A DNA stretch of 64,000 bases from Phyllobacterium lublinensis (lineage in GTDB: Bacteria; Pseudomonadota; Alphaproteobacteria; Rhizobiales; Rhizobiaceae). Shown piece after piece: positions 1-8,148 of the stretch. The stretch lies in NCBI RefSeq assembly GCF_020164435.1, contig NZ_JAIUDQ010000008.1, positions 108,583-172,582 on the forward strand, written 5' to 3'. The notes beneath the pieces are model-generated. The model saw nothing but the letters and a program-made list of their open reading frames with translations, did not search any database and was not told the origin of the DNA. The position numbers were made by a program, and so were the translations under genes. Position 1 is the first letter of the stretch; each line of letters starts with the position of its first letter.

Positions 1-94
1 TTTTACCCGCACGACCTATGAACGCGCGATCGAAGCCCTGGATGCGGTGAACTCGGAAATCACTGCTCTGGTGCACCGGGCCTGGGGGCGTTGA
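1..94 (+). CDS. repA: RepA partition ATPase, C-terminal end (partial)
   Basis: Only the last 30 residues are in the window; the gene begins upstream. The reading frame from base 2 ends in a TGA at 92-94 and gives a C-terminus finishing LVHRAWGR, which looks like the end of RepA (ParA-type) proteins of repABC replicons. The assignment rests mostly on position: it lies directly upstream of repB and repC in the canonical order repA-repB-repC. RepA is a Walker-type ATPase that segregates the plasmid and autoregulates the operon together with RepB. The operon promoter and the ATPase motifs lie outside the window. Confidence 0.85.
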   Translation, partial: FTRTTYERAIEALDAVNSEITALVHRAWGR

Positions 95-106
95 GATGAC
101 AAAGCG

Positions 107-122
107 GTTTACCACCGTAAAA
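107..122. promoter_or_regulatory. parS-like centromere site between repA and repB
   Basis: The 16-mer GTTTACCACCGTAAAA has dyad symmetry (TTTAC, CACC, GTAAA). It differs at one defined position (last base A instead of C) from the GTT-N2-C-N4-G-N2-AAC pattern described for RepB-binding parS sites of repABC replicons. Some repABC plasmids carry parS in the repA-repB gap, so the position is plausible. Binding by RepB is inferred. Confidence 0.5.
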
Positions 123-176
123 ACAGCAAGTTTCGCGCGTGAAATCATAGGCTTAGTTAGAGGCTGGAGCATATAG

Positions 177-1139
177 ATGGCCCGCAAGGACATTTTCAGC
201 AGCGTGATGAACCCCGTACCGCCAAAAGTGGAGCGCAACGACGCGCTGTCCTATGTGGTGAGCGGCGCGTCACGTTCGATTCGCAGTTCATTCGAGGAAC
301 TCGCCAAGGGGAGCGTCGTCGAGCTTGATCCGGATCTGATCGACAGCTCGTTTGTTTCAGACCGCCTCGACCAGGATGACGAGGCGTTCCAGGAACTGCT
401 GGTGGCCATACGGGAGAGGGGGCAGGATTCGCCGGTCCTCGTGCGTCCGCATCCTTCAGCCGCTGGCCGCTACCAGATCGTCTTCGGTCATCGGCGCGTC
501 AAGGCCGCCAGGCAACTGGGCCGGCAGGTTCGTGCCGTCGTCAAGCCGCTGGGCGATGAGGACCATGTCGTCGCGCAAGGGCAGGAGAACGCCGCGCGCT
601 CGAACCTCTCCTTTATCGAGCGGACGCTGTTTGCCAAGCGGCTCGCCGATCTTGGCTATGACCAAGCGATCATCAGATCGGCACTGGCCCTTGACGCAAC
701 CACGTTTTCAAAGATGCAGTCCGTTGCGGCGCATGTCGCCGAGCCGCTGATCCTTGCAATTGGAACCGCCAGGGCAACGGGACGCGACCGCTGGTGGCAG
801 CTGTCGAAGCTCCTGCAGGTTCCAGGCAACGCGACCAAGGCGGAAGCGTTCGTCGCATCGGCCGAGTTCGCTGCCGATACGGGCGATGCACGGTTCAACG
901 CCCTGTTCGACTTCCTGTCGCGCGCTAACCGGCCAGCGAAGAAGGCAGGGGCGCCCAAGAAGGTCTGGACATCAAGGGACAAGGCCGTGAACGGCAATAT
1001 TACCGATACTGGCAAGGCATTCACATTGGCGTTGAAAGCCAGGAACGCATCGAGGTTCGGCACCTACATTACCGAGAATCTGGAAGAGCTTTATCAGGCA
1101 TTCAAGGAATCGGAAATCGCAAGAAACACAGGAGATTAA
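177..1139 (+). CDS. repB: RepB, ParB-like plasmid partition protein
   Basis: This 320-residue protein is the usual length of RepB. The ParB N-terminal nuclease-like fold covers roughly residues 45-140 and contains the family signature GHRR at 104-107 and the QENAARSNLSFIE stretch at about 136-148. A DNA-binding helix-turn-helix region follows. RepB binds parS centromeres and works with the RepA ATPase to segregate the replicon; it also acts as co-repressor of the operon. The start is the ATG at 177, preceded by a GGAG ribosome site within GGCTGGAG. It lies 82 bases after repA and 159 bases before repC, and that second gap holds the antisense RNA gene. Confidence 0.95.
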   Translation: MARKDIFSSVMNPVPPKVERNDALSYVVSGASRSIRSSFEELAKGSVVELDPDLIDSSFVSDRLDQDDEAFQELLVAIRERGQDSPVLVRPHPSAAGRYQIVFGHRRVKAARQLGRQVRAVVKPLGDEDHVVAQGQENAARSNLSFIERTLFAKRLADLGYDQAIIRSALALDATTFSKMQSVAAHVAEPLILAIGTARATGRDRWWQLSKLLQVPGNATKAEAFVASAEFAADTGDARFNALFDFLSRANRPAKKAGAPKKVWTSRDKAVNGNITDTGKAFTLALKARNASRFGTYITENLEELYQAFKESEIARNTGD

Positions 1140-1147
1140 TCCGCAAA

Positions 1148-1205
1148 AGAAAAAAGCCCACCTCAACATCGCTGTCTTGGAAGGCTTCTCTCATATCTCT
1201 AGCAG
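1148..1205 (-). ncRNA. repABC counter-transcribed antisense RNA (ctRNA, inc-alpha)
   Basis: repABC operons encode a roughly 55-60 nt antisense RNA between repB and repC that represses repC. On the minus strand here a promoter (separate entry) would start transcription near 1204. An imperfect hairpin (AAGCC at 1154-1158 against GGCTT at 1183-1187, with a CC/GG extension) is followed, reading leftward, by a T-rich run at about 1155-1147. The resulting RNA is about 57 nt, the expected size. Exact ends are inferred from promoter and terminator. Confidence 0.8.
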
Positions 1206-1210
1206 GATCG

Positions 1211-1239
1211 AGAATCGCATTTCCCCGAATCAGTGTCAA
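1211..1239 (-). promoter_or_regulatory. Promoter of the antisense ctRNA
   Basis: On the minus strand a perfect -35 hexamer TTGACA (1239-1234) is followed after 17 bases by GATTCT (1216-1211) as a weak -10. Strong housekeeping promoters at this place are the rule for ctRNAs of repABC plasmids. Confidence 0.75.
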
Positions 1240-1298
1240 GACTTTTTGGCGTCGTTCAGGCGAGCGGATTTCTTTTGCCTATTGAGAGGTGAAAGACA

Positions 1299-2597
1299 AT
1301 GCAGACGGGAAATGCATTCACGACGCCCTTCGGGCGGCGGTCGCTATCGCTTGGCATGCTGGCAACACAGGTGCTGGCGCAGGAGATCGATCCGGAGACA
1401 TCAATCGACAAATGGAAGCTGTTTCGCACTGTCTGCGAGGCGAGGGCGCTGATCGGTATTTCCGACAGGGCGCTCGTCGTCCTGAACGCGCTGCTGACAT
1501 TCTATCCGCAGACCGAGCTCAGCGAGGCAAACGGCCTTGTCGTCTTTCCGTCCAACGTCCAATTGTCCCTGCGCGCCCATGGCATGGCACCGGCGACCCT
1601 GCGGCGGCATCTGAGCGCGCTCGTGGAAGCGGGTCTGATCTTCCGCAAGGATAGCCCCAACGGCAAACGCTATGCGCGCAGGTCGAGGGAAGGGGAGGGC
1701 GGAGAGGCCTTTGGGTTCTCGTTGTCTCCTCTCATCGTACGCGCGGCCGAATTCGATGCTATTGCAGAACGCATACGCTCGGAGCGTCTGCACCTCAAGT
1801 TGATGAAGGAACGCGTGACGCTGCTGCGCCGGGATATCGTCAAGCTAATCGAGCTCGGCGTCGAAGAGCTGCCGGATGTCGACTGGAGCGCTCACTACGC
1901 GCGGTTTCGTGCGGTCATCGACGGCATACCGCGCCAGGCAACGTCCGACGATCTGGAACCGGCGGTCGACGGGCTCGAATGCATCCAGCTCGAAATATCC
2001 AATCTGTTGGAAAACAAGTTGAATTCTCAAAAAACAAGCGCCAATGAGTCTCAATCCGAGCGCCACAAACAGAATTCAAATACCCAATCCACCAATGAAC
2101 TTGAACCTAGCCTTCGAGAAAGCCAAGGAGCGAAAGTTGAGCAATATCCGGAGAAGGACAATAGCGGCATAGGTGAGCCCACCAGAACAAACCAAGGCGT
2201 TGCTGCCGGCGCGGTACAGCTTGCAGGCGCCACGCATGCACAAGCCATCAGGCCAGTTCCTCTTGCCCTCGTCAGTCAGGCGTGTCCAGAGATAGCGGCC
2301 TATGCCAAGCACGGTATCGCCAGCTGGTCCGATTTGATGAGCGCCGCGGTCGTTGTTCGCTCCATGCTCGGTGTCAGTCCCTCGGCCTATGAGGAAGCGT
2401 GTGATGTTCTCGGGCAGGAATCGGCAGCGATCGTCGTGGCGTGCATACTTGAGAGGGCACAGCAGATCAATTCGGCCGGAGGCTATCTGCGATCGCTCAC
2501 CGACAAGGCGGCCAGGGGTGAATTCTCGGTCTGGCCGATGGTGCTGGCCCAGTTAAGGGCAAACGGCACGCATGTCCAACTGGTAGCCAAGGAATGA
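1299..2597 (+). CDS. repC: RepC replication initiator
   Basis: The 432-residue protein has the typical RepC N-terminus (MQTGN then TTPFGRR) and length. RepC is the only protein essential for replication of repABC replicons; an N-terminal winged-helix DNA-binding domain (about residues 20-160) binds the origin, which lies inside repC itself. A conspicuously A+T-rich stretch at roughly 2013-2110, rich in Asn/Ser/Thr/Gln codons, separates the N-terminal half from a conserved C-terminal part and is the likely unwinding region. The ATG at 1299 has a GAGAGGTGAAAG ribosome site. Expression is probably controlled by the overlapping antisense RNA through the repB-repC leader. Confidence 0.96.
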   Translation: MQTGNAFTTPFGRRSLSLGMLATQVLAQEIDPETSIDKWKLFRTVCEARALIGISDRALVVLNALLTFYPQTELSEANGLVVFPSNVQLSLRAHGMAPATLRRHLSALVEAGLIFRKDSPNGKRYARRSREGEGGEAFGFSLSPLIVRAAEFDAIAERIRSERLHLKLMKERVTLLRRDIVKLIELGVEELPDVDWSAHYARFRAVIDGIPRQATSDDLEPAVDGLECIQLEISNLLENKLNSQKTSANESQSERHKQNSNTQSTNELEPSLRESQGAKVEQYPEKDNSGIGEPTRTNQGVAAGAVQLAGATHAQAIRPVPLALVSQACPEIAAYAKHGIASWSDLMSAAVVVRSMLGVSPSAYEEACDVLGQESAAIVVACILERAQQINSAGGYLRSLTDKAARGEFSVWPMVLAQLRANGTHVQLVAKE

Positions 2598-2913
2598 CGG
2601 CCGCGGGCGTAAAAACATACTGGGCAAATTCGCACCCGGATTATGGTTAATAAAGAGTAACAGAAGGCAATAAGGAGATAGCTTCGGAAAGCGGGTTGTG
2701 GCGGTTGAAAAACAAAGAGTTAAGCTATTGCGCCCAGCCCTGCGGCAGGAACGTACGCGCCGTCTGCGAAAATGATCACGACGAAAGTCTGTCGTGCTTT
2801 CTGCACTGCGATCTGTCACATAGTCACAGGAACGGGACGCAGCTCGGGTGTCGAAAATCCTCTGCTCGTTGCAGTCGGCGCTTCAGGCTCAGGACAATTG
2901 AAGGTATCTCGCC
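2598..2913. other. Intergenic region downstream of repC
   Basis: These 316 bases hold no convincing gene. The first third is A+T-rich and contains the 16-mer GTTAATAAAGAGTAAC at 2646-2661, which shares only the outer GTT and AAC with the parS pattern. Short open frames here start in poor context and show no recognisable sequence. Confidence 0.6.
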
Positions 2914-3837
2914 ATGAAGACAGAGCAGGGAATGTTGCGCATTTCCATTGCTGTTACTGTTCTGGTTGCGGCCTTGGGAATCCTGTTCGGAATTCTTTCC
3001 GGTTCCTCCGCCATCATTTTTGACGGCGTTTATGCGATGACCGATGCTGCCATGACGATTGTCGCGCTGCTCGTATCCGGACTGATCGCATCTTCGGTTA
3101 CGTTGGGTGCCAAGGGTCGTCTTGCCAAGCACTTCACGATGGGCTTCTGGCACCTGGAGCCGATGGTACTCGGTCTCAACGGTGCCCTGCTGACGGGTGC
3201 GGCAATCTACGCCCTGATAGATGCGGTCGTTAGCATCATGCATGGTGGTCGGCCGCTCGAGTTCGGCCAGGCCATTATCTATGCCGTGATCACAACCGCC
3301 GTGACAGTAGCTATGGCGATCATAACTGGTCGCGCAAATCGTACGATCCAGTCGGATTTTGTAGAGCTTGATGCCAAGGCGTGGGTGATGTCCGCGGGTT
3401 TGAATTTCTCGCTATTGATTGCCTTCGGCGTCGGGTATTTTATTCAAGGCTCCGGCCATGATTGGTTGTCGCCCTATATCGACCCTATTGCTCTCGCCAT
3501 CGTCTGCCTTATCATTATCCCTATTCCGGCCGGAACCATGAGGCAGGCACTGGCCGATATCCTGCTGGTCACGCCTCCGGACCTCAAGCACCACGTGGAC
3601 GAAGTCGCCAAGGAGGTTTCAAAGCGGCATGGATTCCTGTCGTACCGGGCATATGTTGCCCGCGTCGGGCGTGGCCGGCAGATCGAGCTCTATTTTATTG
3701 TGTCGGAGGACACGCCCGCGAAGAAATTGCAGCAGTGGGACCAGATACGCGATGAGGTCGGAGCTGCCATCGGTGACGAGGGACCTGACCGATGGCTCAC
3801 CATCGCTTTCACCACGGATCCCGGCTGGGCAGACTAA
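2914..3837 (+). CDS. Cation diffusion facilitator family transporter
   Basis: This 307-residue membrane protein has the CDF layout: an N-terminal six-helix transmembrane domain and a cytosolic C-terminal domain from about residue 205. Asp37 and Asp44 in the second helix and the ELDAKAW segment in helix five match metal-site positions of the family. CDF proteins export divalent metals (Zn, Fe, Co, Mn, Cd) by proton antiport at the inner membrane; the substrate cannot be fixed from sequence. The ATG at 2914 has a modest GAAGGT ribosome site. It stands alone after repC, with the mutarotase gene 82 bases downstream. Confidence 0.88.
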   Translation: MKTEQGMLRISIAVTVLVAALGILFGILSGSSAIIFDGVYAMTDAAMTIVALLVSGLIASSVTLGAKGRLAKHFTMGFWHLEPMVLGLNGALLTGAAIYALIDAVVSIMHGGRPLEFGQAIIYAVITTAVTVAMAIITGRANRTIQSDFVELDAKAWVMSAGLNFSLLIAFGVGYFIQGSGHDWLSPYIDPIALAIVCLIIIPIPAGTMRQALADILLVTPPDLKHHVDEVAKEVSKRHGFLSYRAYVARVGRGRQIELYFIVSEDTPAKKLQQWDQIRDEVGAAIGDEGPDRWLTIAFTTDPGWAD

Positions 3838-3919
3838 CCTCGTGGTGGCAATTTGCATAAAGGAGGCTGTAGCCGCTGAGCCCGATATGCTAGACCGGCG
3901 CAAATCAGCGGAGGTTTTC

Positions 3920-4375
3920 ATGCTCAAGAATATTGACCCGGCTCTGAATGCGGATGTGCTGCATGCGCTACGCTCCATGGGCCACGGCGACACACTGGTC
4001 GTTTCGGATACCAATTTTCCGTCGGACGCCATTGCGCGGCAGACTGGGCTCGGCAAGCTGCTGCGGATAGACAATGTTTCGGCCGCGCGGGCGATCAAGG
4101 CCATCCTGTCAGTGATGCCGCTCGATACGCCGTTGCAGCCGGCTGCAGGACGCATGGAGGTCATGGGCGCACCGGACGAAATTCCAGCGGTGCAGCGGGA
4201 GGCCCAGGCGGAAGTTGATGCGGCCGAAGGCAAATCCGCGCCTATGTACAGTATTGAGCGTTTTGCATTCTATGAGGAAGCCAAGAAGGCCTATTGCGTG
4301 ATCGTGACGGGTGAGACGCGTTTCTATGGATGCTTCCTGTTCACCAAAGGCGTGGTACCGCCGGAAACGGTCTGA
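3920..4375 (+). CDS. RbsD/FucU family sugar mutarotase
   Basis: The 151-residue protein begins MLKNIDPAL and carries the family signature MGHGD (residues 20-24) followed by an Asp in SDTNFP. RbsD/FucU proteins interconvert anomers of ribose or fucose so that kinases or isomerases receive the right form; length and sequence favour the FucU-like branch. Longer upstream frames exist, but a GGAGG ribosome site six bases before the ATG at 3920 and the family alignment fix this start. No sugar kinase or fucose gene lies beside it, so its partner pathway is unknown. Confidence 0.85.
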   Translation: MLKNIDPALNADVLHALRSMGHGDTLVVSDTNFPSDAIARQTGLGKLLRIDNVSAARAIKAILSVMPLDTPLQPAAGRMEVMGAPDEIPAVQREAQAEVDAAEGKSAPMYSIERFAFYEEAKKAYCVIVTGETRFYGCFLFTKGVVPPETV

Positions 4376-4403
4376 ACGCGCGACACCCTCTGACCACCAC
4401 TCC

Positions 4404-5606
4404 TCAGTCGCCTTTTCTCTGATAGCCGGCACTCAGCTCCTTTATATTGCTGTTCGTGTCGGTCAGTGTGATCGGAGTTTCATCGGCGACGGAGATGTCA
4501 TCACGTTCGTCGGCGCCGATTTCGCGGAGCCATTCGCGCCAGATTGCCACCAGCAGCGCCATCAGGACTGGTCCGATGAACAGTCCGAGGAAGCCCATCG
4601 TCTTCACGCCGCCAATCAAGCCGAAGAAGGTCGGGAGGAATGCGAGTTTTACGGGGCCACCCACCAGCTTTGGCCTCAGTGTCTTGTCGACGATGAACAG
4701 CTCCGTCGAACCCCAGATGAACAGCAATAGGCCGGCAAGAGGAGAGCCGCTCCCGACGAGATAGAGGGAGACGAGGGTAAAGCACAATGGAGCGCCGCCT
4801 GGCACCAGGGCCATGATTGCCGTGATGACTCCGAGCGTTGCCGGAGACGGCACTCCAGCCAACCAGTAGGCACCGCCAAGCACCACACCTTCGCCGATCG
4901 CGATGATTGTCATTCCTGTTACCGTCGAACTGATCGTTGCCGGGACAACACGCGATATCCGCTCCCAACGCGTTGGCAACAGCCGCTCGCCCAGTCGGTC
5001 GATCTGCTCTGCAAATGCTTCGCCATCCTTGAAGATGAAGAAGAGGGCGATGAGCATGAATATGGTCGTCAGGAGCAGAGTGAAGGCACCGCCGCCGGCG
5101 ATGACGACTGCCCGGTAGATGCTTCCGAAGTTTGCACCGGTACCGATCTGCAGGAGATGACCCAGTGCTCCTGGAGGCCCGACATGTTGAAGCCACATTT
5201 CACTCAGCCACTCACCAATGAGCGGCAGCCCGACGATCCATTGTGGGGGAGGGGCGCCATATTTGTTGACCTCGATGGCCCATTTGACCCACTCGCTGAT
5301 TTCATTGGCGGCATAGGCGCCGGCCAGCGCGACCGGGACGATGATGAATGCGAGCAGAAGCAGGAGCGCAGCGATAGCGGCAACGGTCTTGTTGCCACCC
5401 AGGAAAGCGCGCAGGCGCCTGAAGACTGGCCAGCTGGCGAAGGCGATGACGAGTGCGGCGAGAACGGGGACCAGAAAGCCGTGGAAGAAGTAGATGCCGG
5501 CGACAATAATGGCGACGATCAGCCAGCGCGCGGCTGAAGCAGGCGAAATCAGTGTTCCCGACGTGCGGCCCATTGGGCGCAACGGCTCGACATTCTTGCT
5601 GGTCAT
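4404..5606 (-). CDS. AI-2E family transporter (PerM/YdiK-type membrane protein)
   Basis: The 400-residue protein contains about seven or eight hydrophobic helices in the AI-2E arrangement: two near the N-terminus, a long periplasmic loop (about 100-165) with the PPPQW segment, and a helical C-terminal half with the glycine-rich GGAPLCF region. The family includes autoinducer-2 exporters and Na+/H+ antiporters, so the substrate is open. An upstream in-frame start exists at 5633, but a GGAGGAAG ribosome site directly precedes the ATG at 5606. It converges on the mutarotase gene (28 bases apart) and is divergent from the GntR regulator at 5781. Confidence 0.85.
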   Translation of the reverse strand: MTSKNVEPLRPMGRTSGTLISPASAARWLIVAIIVAGIYFFHGFLVPVLAALVIAFASWPVFRRLRAFLGGNKTVAAIAALLLLLAFIIVPVALAGAYAANEISEWVKWAIEVNKYGAPPPQWIVGLPLIGEWLSEMWLQHVGPPGALGHLLQIGTGANFGSIYRAVVIAGGGAFTLLLTTIFMLIALFFIFKDGEAFAEQIDRLGERLLPTRWERISRVVPATISSTVTGMTIIAIGEGVVLGGAYWLAGVPSPATLGVITAIMALVPGGAPLCFTLVSLYLVGSGSPLAGLLLFIWGSTELFIVDKTLRPKLVGGPVKLAFLPTFFGLIGGVKTMGFLGLFIGPVLMALLVAIWREWLREIGADERDDISVADETPITLTDTNSNIKELSAGYQRKGD

Positions 5607-5675
5607 TCTTCCTCCAGGCATTTCTGATGGCAACTCTATCAGATAGCCGCGCGAGTACTACCGGTTCTGTAAATC

Positions 5676-5750
5676 CCTACAAGCGATTTCATGAGAAACC
5701 GCTTCATTCACCTTTAGAACATCCTGTTGACAGATATCCTACAAGTGGTT
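5676..5750. promoter_or_regulatory. Candidate operators in the divergent AI-2E / GntR gap
   Basis: The gap holds a near-perfect dyad, AAGCGATTTC (5681-5690), ATGA, GAAACCGCTT (5695-5704), with nine of ten pairs matching. A direct repeat also occurs, CCTACAAGCGATT (5676-5688) and CCTACAAGTGGTT (5738-5750). A possible promoter, TTGACA at 5727-5732 with TATCTA 17 bases later, leads into the regulator start at 5781. Autoregulation by the FadR-type protein is an inference. Confidence 0.45.
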
Positions 5751-5780
5751 ATCTATTCGGCCTTGAAGAAAATCGGGACA

Positions 5781-6515
5781 ATGATGAGCCTCAAATCGCT
5801 AAAGCCCTTGCATCGCGCGCCCTTGCTCCACGTCTCCGTGCAGGAAAGCCTGCGCGTCTACATCAACGAGAACAGGCTTGAAGCAGGAGCACCCATGCCG
5901 CCGGAAGGCGAGCTTGCCAATCAGCTCGGCGTCAGCAGGAACTCGCTGCGGGAAGGGATCAAGGCGTTGGAGTCTCTCGGTGTCCTGGAGTCTCGGCGAG
6001 GGGTCGGCGTGTTCGTCAAGGCCTTCTCCTTTGAGCCGCTGCTCGACAACCTTGCATACGGCCTGGGTGACGCCCTCCGCCAGGTTGAGGAAGTGCTCGA
6101 GATTCGCCGCACCCTGGAGGTCGGGCTCATCGGCAAGACACTGCAGTTGATTACGGATGAGGATATACGCGAACTGCGCCAGGTTGTTGCGCAGATGCGT
6201 GTTCACGCGGAACGCAACGAAGCCTTCGTCGAGGAGGACAGGCTGTTTCATCGGCTGCTGTTCCGCTGCCAGGGCAATGAGACGCTCGTGCGGCTCATCG
6301 AGGTGTTCTGGCTCGCCTTCTACAAGGCTTCCGACTTCGTCAACCTCGAAAACACCGATCCGATGGCGACCTGGCGCCACCACGAGGCAATCGTCGATGC
6401 GGTCGAAGCCAGGGATCTCGAAGACGCACGCAACCGTCTCGACAGTCACTACGAGGGAATCGCTCGGGTGATCGCACACAACAAGATCGATTCATCCAAT
6501 GGGAGGACACCATGA
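5781..6515 (+). CDS. GntR family (FadR subfamily) transcriptional regulator
   Basis: The 244-residue protein has an N-terminal winged helix (about residues 15-75, with PPEGELANQLGVSRNSLREG typical of GntR proteins). An all-helical FCD ligand-binding domain follows, with metal-site residues in the LFHRLLF and WRHHEAIVDA segments. FCD regulators usually bind organic acids and repress the neighbouring catabolic or uptake genes. The ATG at 5781 was chosen over an in-frame TTG at 5727, because the TTG forms part of a possible -35 element. Its stop overlaps the start of the solute-binding protein by four bases (ATGA), so it probably controls the importer operon that follows. Confidence 0.9.
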   Translation: MMSLKSLKPLHRAPLLHVSVQESLRVYINENRLEAGAPMPPEGELANQLGVSRNSLREGIKALESLGVLESRRGVGVFVKAFSFEPLLDNLAYGLGDALRQVEEVLEIRRTLEVGLIGKTLQLITDEDIRELRQVVAQMRVHAERNEAFVEEDRLFHRLLFRCQGNETLVRLIEVFWLAFYKASDFVNLENTDPMATWRHHEAIVDAVEARDLEDARNRLDSHYEGIARVIAHNKIDSSNGRTP

Positions 6516-8092
6516 AACTGAGAATGATGGCATCGGCGCTGGCGATATCCGTAGCGCTGGCGGCAACTGGCGGCCTTTGTACAGCGCCGGCGCGAGCAGC
6601 GACACTGTCCGGCGGGTTTGATGTGGGCCCTGGCGGTTTCCAGGGCAATTTCAACCCGCTTGCCGCGACATCGGGATTCACCTGGCTCAGCATCTACTTT
6701 GAGCCGCTGGTCACGTATGACGAGAAACTGCAGAAGGTTGTTGGCGTGCTGGCCGACTCCTATGAGGTCAGCCCGGACCAGCTTAGCTATACGTTCAAGC
6801 TCACGGATGCCAAGTGGCACGATGGCAAGCCGTTCACAGCCAAGGATGCGAAGTTCACACTCGGCCTTGCCATGGACGCAAAATCTGGGTCGGTGCTGGC
6901 TGCTCGGCTGAAAGCCATCGCTTCCGTGGAGGCGCCGGACGATCGCACATTGGTGGTGAAGCTAAGCGCTCCAAGTGCAAGCACGCTCGATACGCTGACA
7001 AAGGTGATGATGCTGCCGGAGCATGCCCTGGCCTCCATTCCTGTCGACCAGCTCGCCAAGAACAGCTGGTGGTCAACCACGCCCATCGGCACCGGCCCAT
7101 TCAAGTTCACAAAATACGTGACCGACCAATATGTTGAACTTGCCGCCAACACCGAATACCGCGGTGGCAAGCCTGCGCTGGAGCGGTTGATCAACCGGTA
7201 TTTCGCCAACCCCGCGGCTGCCATTGCAGCATTGCGTGCCGGTGAAATCCAGTTCACCTATGTGGACTCCAACGATGTCTCGACGTTCAAGGGCGACGAA
7301 GCGTTCAAGGTTATCGAGGGCGATTCCTTCGTCGTGAACTATCTCGGCTTCAATCATGAATCGCCGATCTGGAAGGATGTCCGTGTCCGCAAGGCGTTGA
7401 TGCATGCGATCAACCGCGATGCGATCATTACCAGTCTCTATGGCGGCGCCGCCAAGCCGGCAAACTGTGCCTATGTCGCCGACCAGCTGCTGCCGCCCGG
7501 CATCGACACATATGCCTATGATCCGGAGAAGGCGAAACAGCTCCTGGCGGAGGCAGGCTGGGCGCAAATCAATGGCGACAAGCCGATCACGCTTCTGACC
7601 TACTACACGACGCCGCTTGCGACCAATGTCCTTGCCGCTGTCCAGGCCATGCTGGCGCAGGTCGGGATCAATATCGTTCCGCGCGCTGTCGACACACCCA
7701 CCTATAACAGCATCGTGCTCAATCCGAAGCCAGATATCGCTCAGTTCCAGCTGGTCTATGCTGGCTTGCAGAACGGACCGGATGCGGGCAGCATCAATGT
7801 CGGTCTCAATGAAAAGCAGATCCCGCCCGCAGGCCCGAACGTTGTCCGTGCGCGCATGCCGGAGTTGAATACTGCCCTCGATACCGCGCTTGCCGAACCG
7901 GACGCATCCAAGCGCGATGCCCGCTTCCAAGAAGTATGCAAGGTCATGAATGCGAGCCTGCCATGGGCAACCATGTGGGTGGCAAACCGCTACGGCGTGG
8001 TGTCATCAAAGCTCAAGGATTTTGTCTGGACACCGGCACCGGGCGGCGGACCCTACGCAGCCCATCCCGAGAAATGGTCAATCGGCGAATAA
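6512..8092 (+). CDS. ABC transporter substrate-binding protein, peptide/nickel type (family 5)
   Basis: The 526-residue protein begins with a clear signal peptide (cleavage near residue 30 after APARAA) and continues as a family 5 periplasmic binding protein (DppA/OppA/NikA fold), with the usual WHDGKPFTAKDAKFT segment at about residues 110-124. It would deliver substrate to the two permeases encoded next. Family 5 proteins bind peptides but also opines, sugars, nickel chelates and other solutes, so the substrate is undetermined. The companion lyases suggest a carboxylated sugar or amino-acid derivative. Confidence 0.93.
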   Translation: MKLRMMASALAISVALAATGGLCTAPARAATLSGGFDVGPGGFQGNFNPLAATSGFTWLSIYFEPLVTYDEKLQKVVGVLADSYEVSPDQLSYTFKLTDAKWHDGKPFTAKDAKFTLGLAMDAKSGSVLAARLKAIASVEAPDDRTLVVKLSAPSASTLDTLTKVMMLPEHALASIPVDQLAKNSWWSTTPIGTGPFKFTKYVTDQYVELAANTEYRGGKPALERLINRYFANPAAAIAALRAGEIQFTYVDSNDVSTFKGDEAFKVIEGDSFVVNYLGFNHESPIWKDVRVRKALMHAINRDAIITSLYGGAAKPANCAYVADQLLPPGIDTYAYDPEKAKQLLAEAGWAQINGDKPITLLTYYTTPLATNVLAAVQAMLAQVGINIVPRAVDTPTYNSIVLNPKPDIAQFQLVYAGLQNGPDAGSINVGLNEKQIPPAGPNVVRARMPELNTALDTALAEPDASKRDARFQEVCKVMNASLPWATMWVANRYGVVSSKLKDFVWTPAPGGGPYAAHPEKWSIGE

Positions 8093-8148
8093 TTCTTGCC
8101 TGGAACGATCCGGGGTGACGGCAGTCACCCCGACAAGATGGATTCAAG

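Noticed and set aside
2646..2661. GTTAATAAAGAGTAAC as a second parS
   Set aside because: It shares only the outer GTT and AAC with the consensus; inner C and G positions are not met and symmetry is poor.
7073..7930. 285-codon minus-strand frame inside the family 5 binding protein gene
   Set aside because: Antisense shadow; the plus-strand protein has a signal peptide and a clear family.
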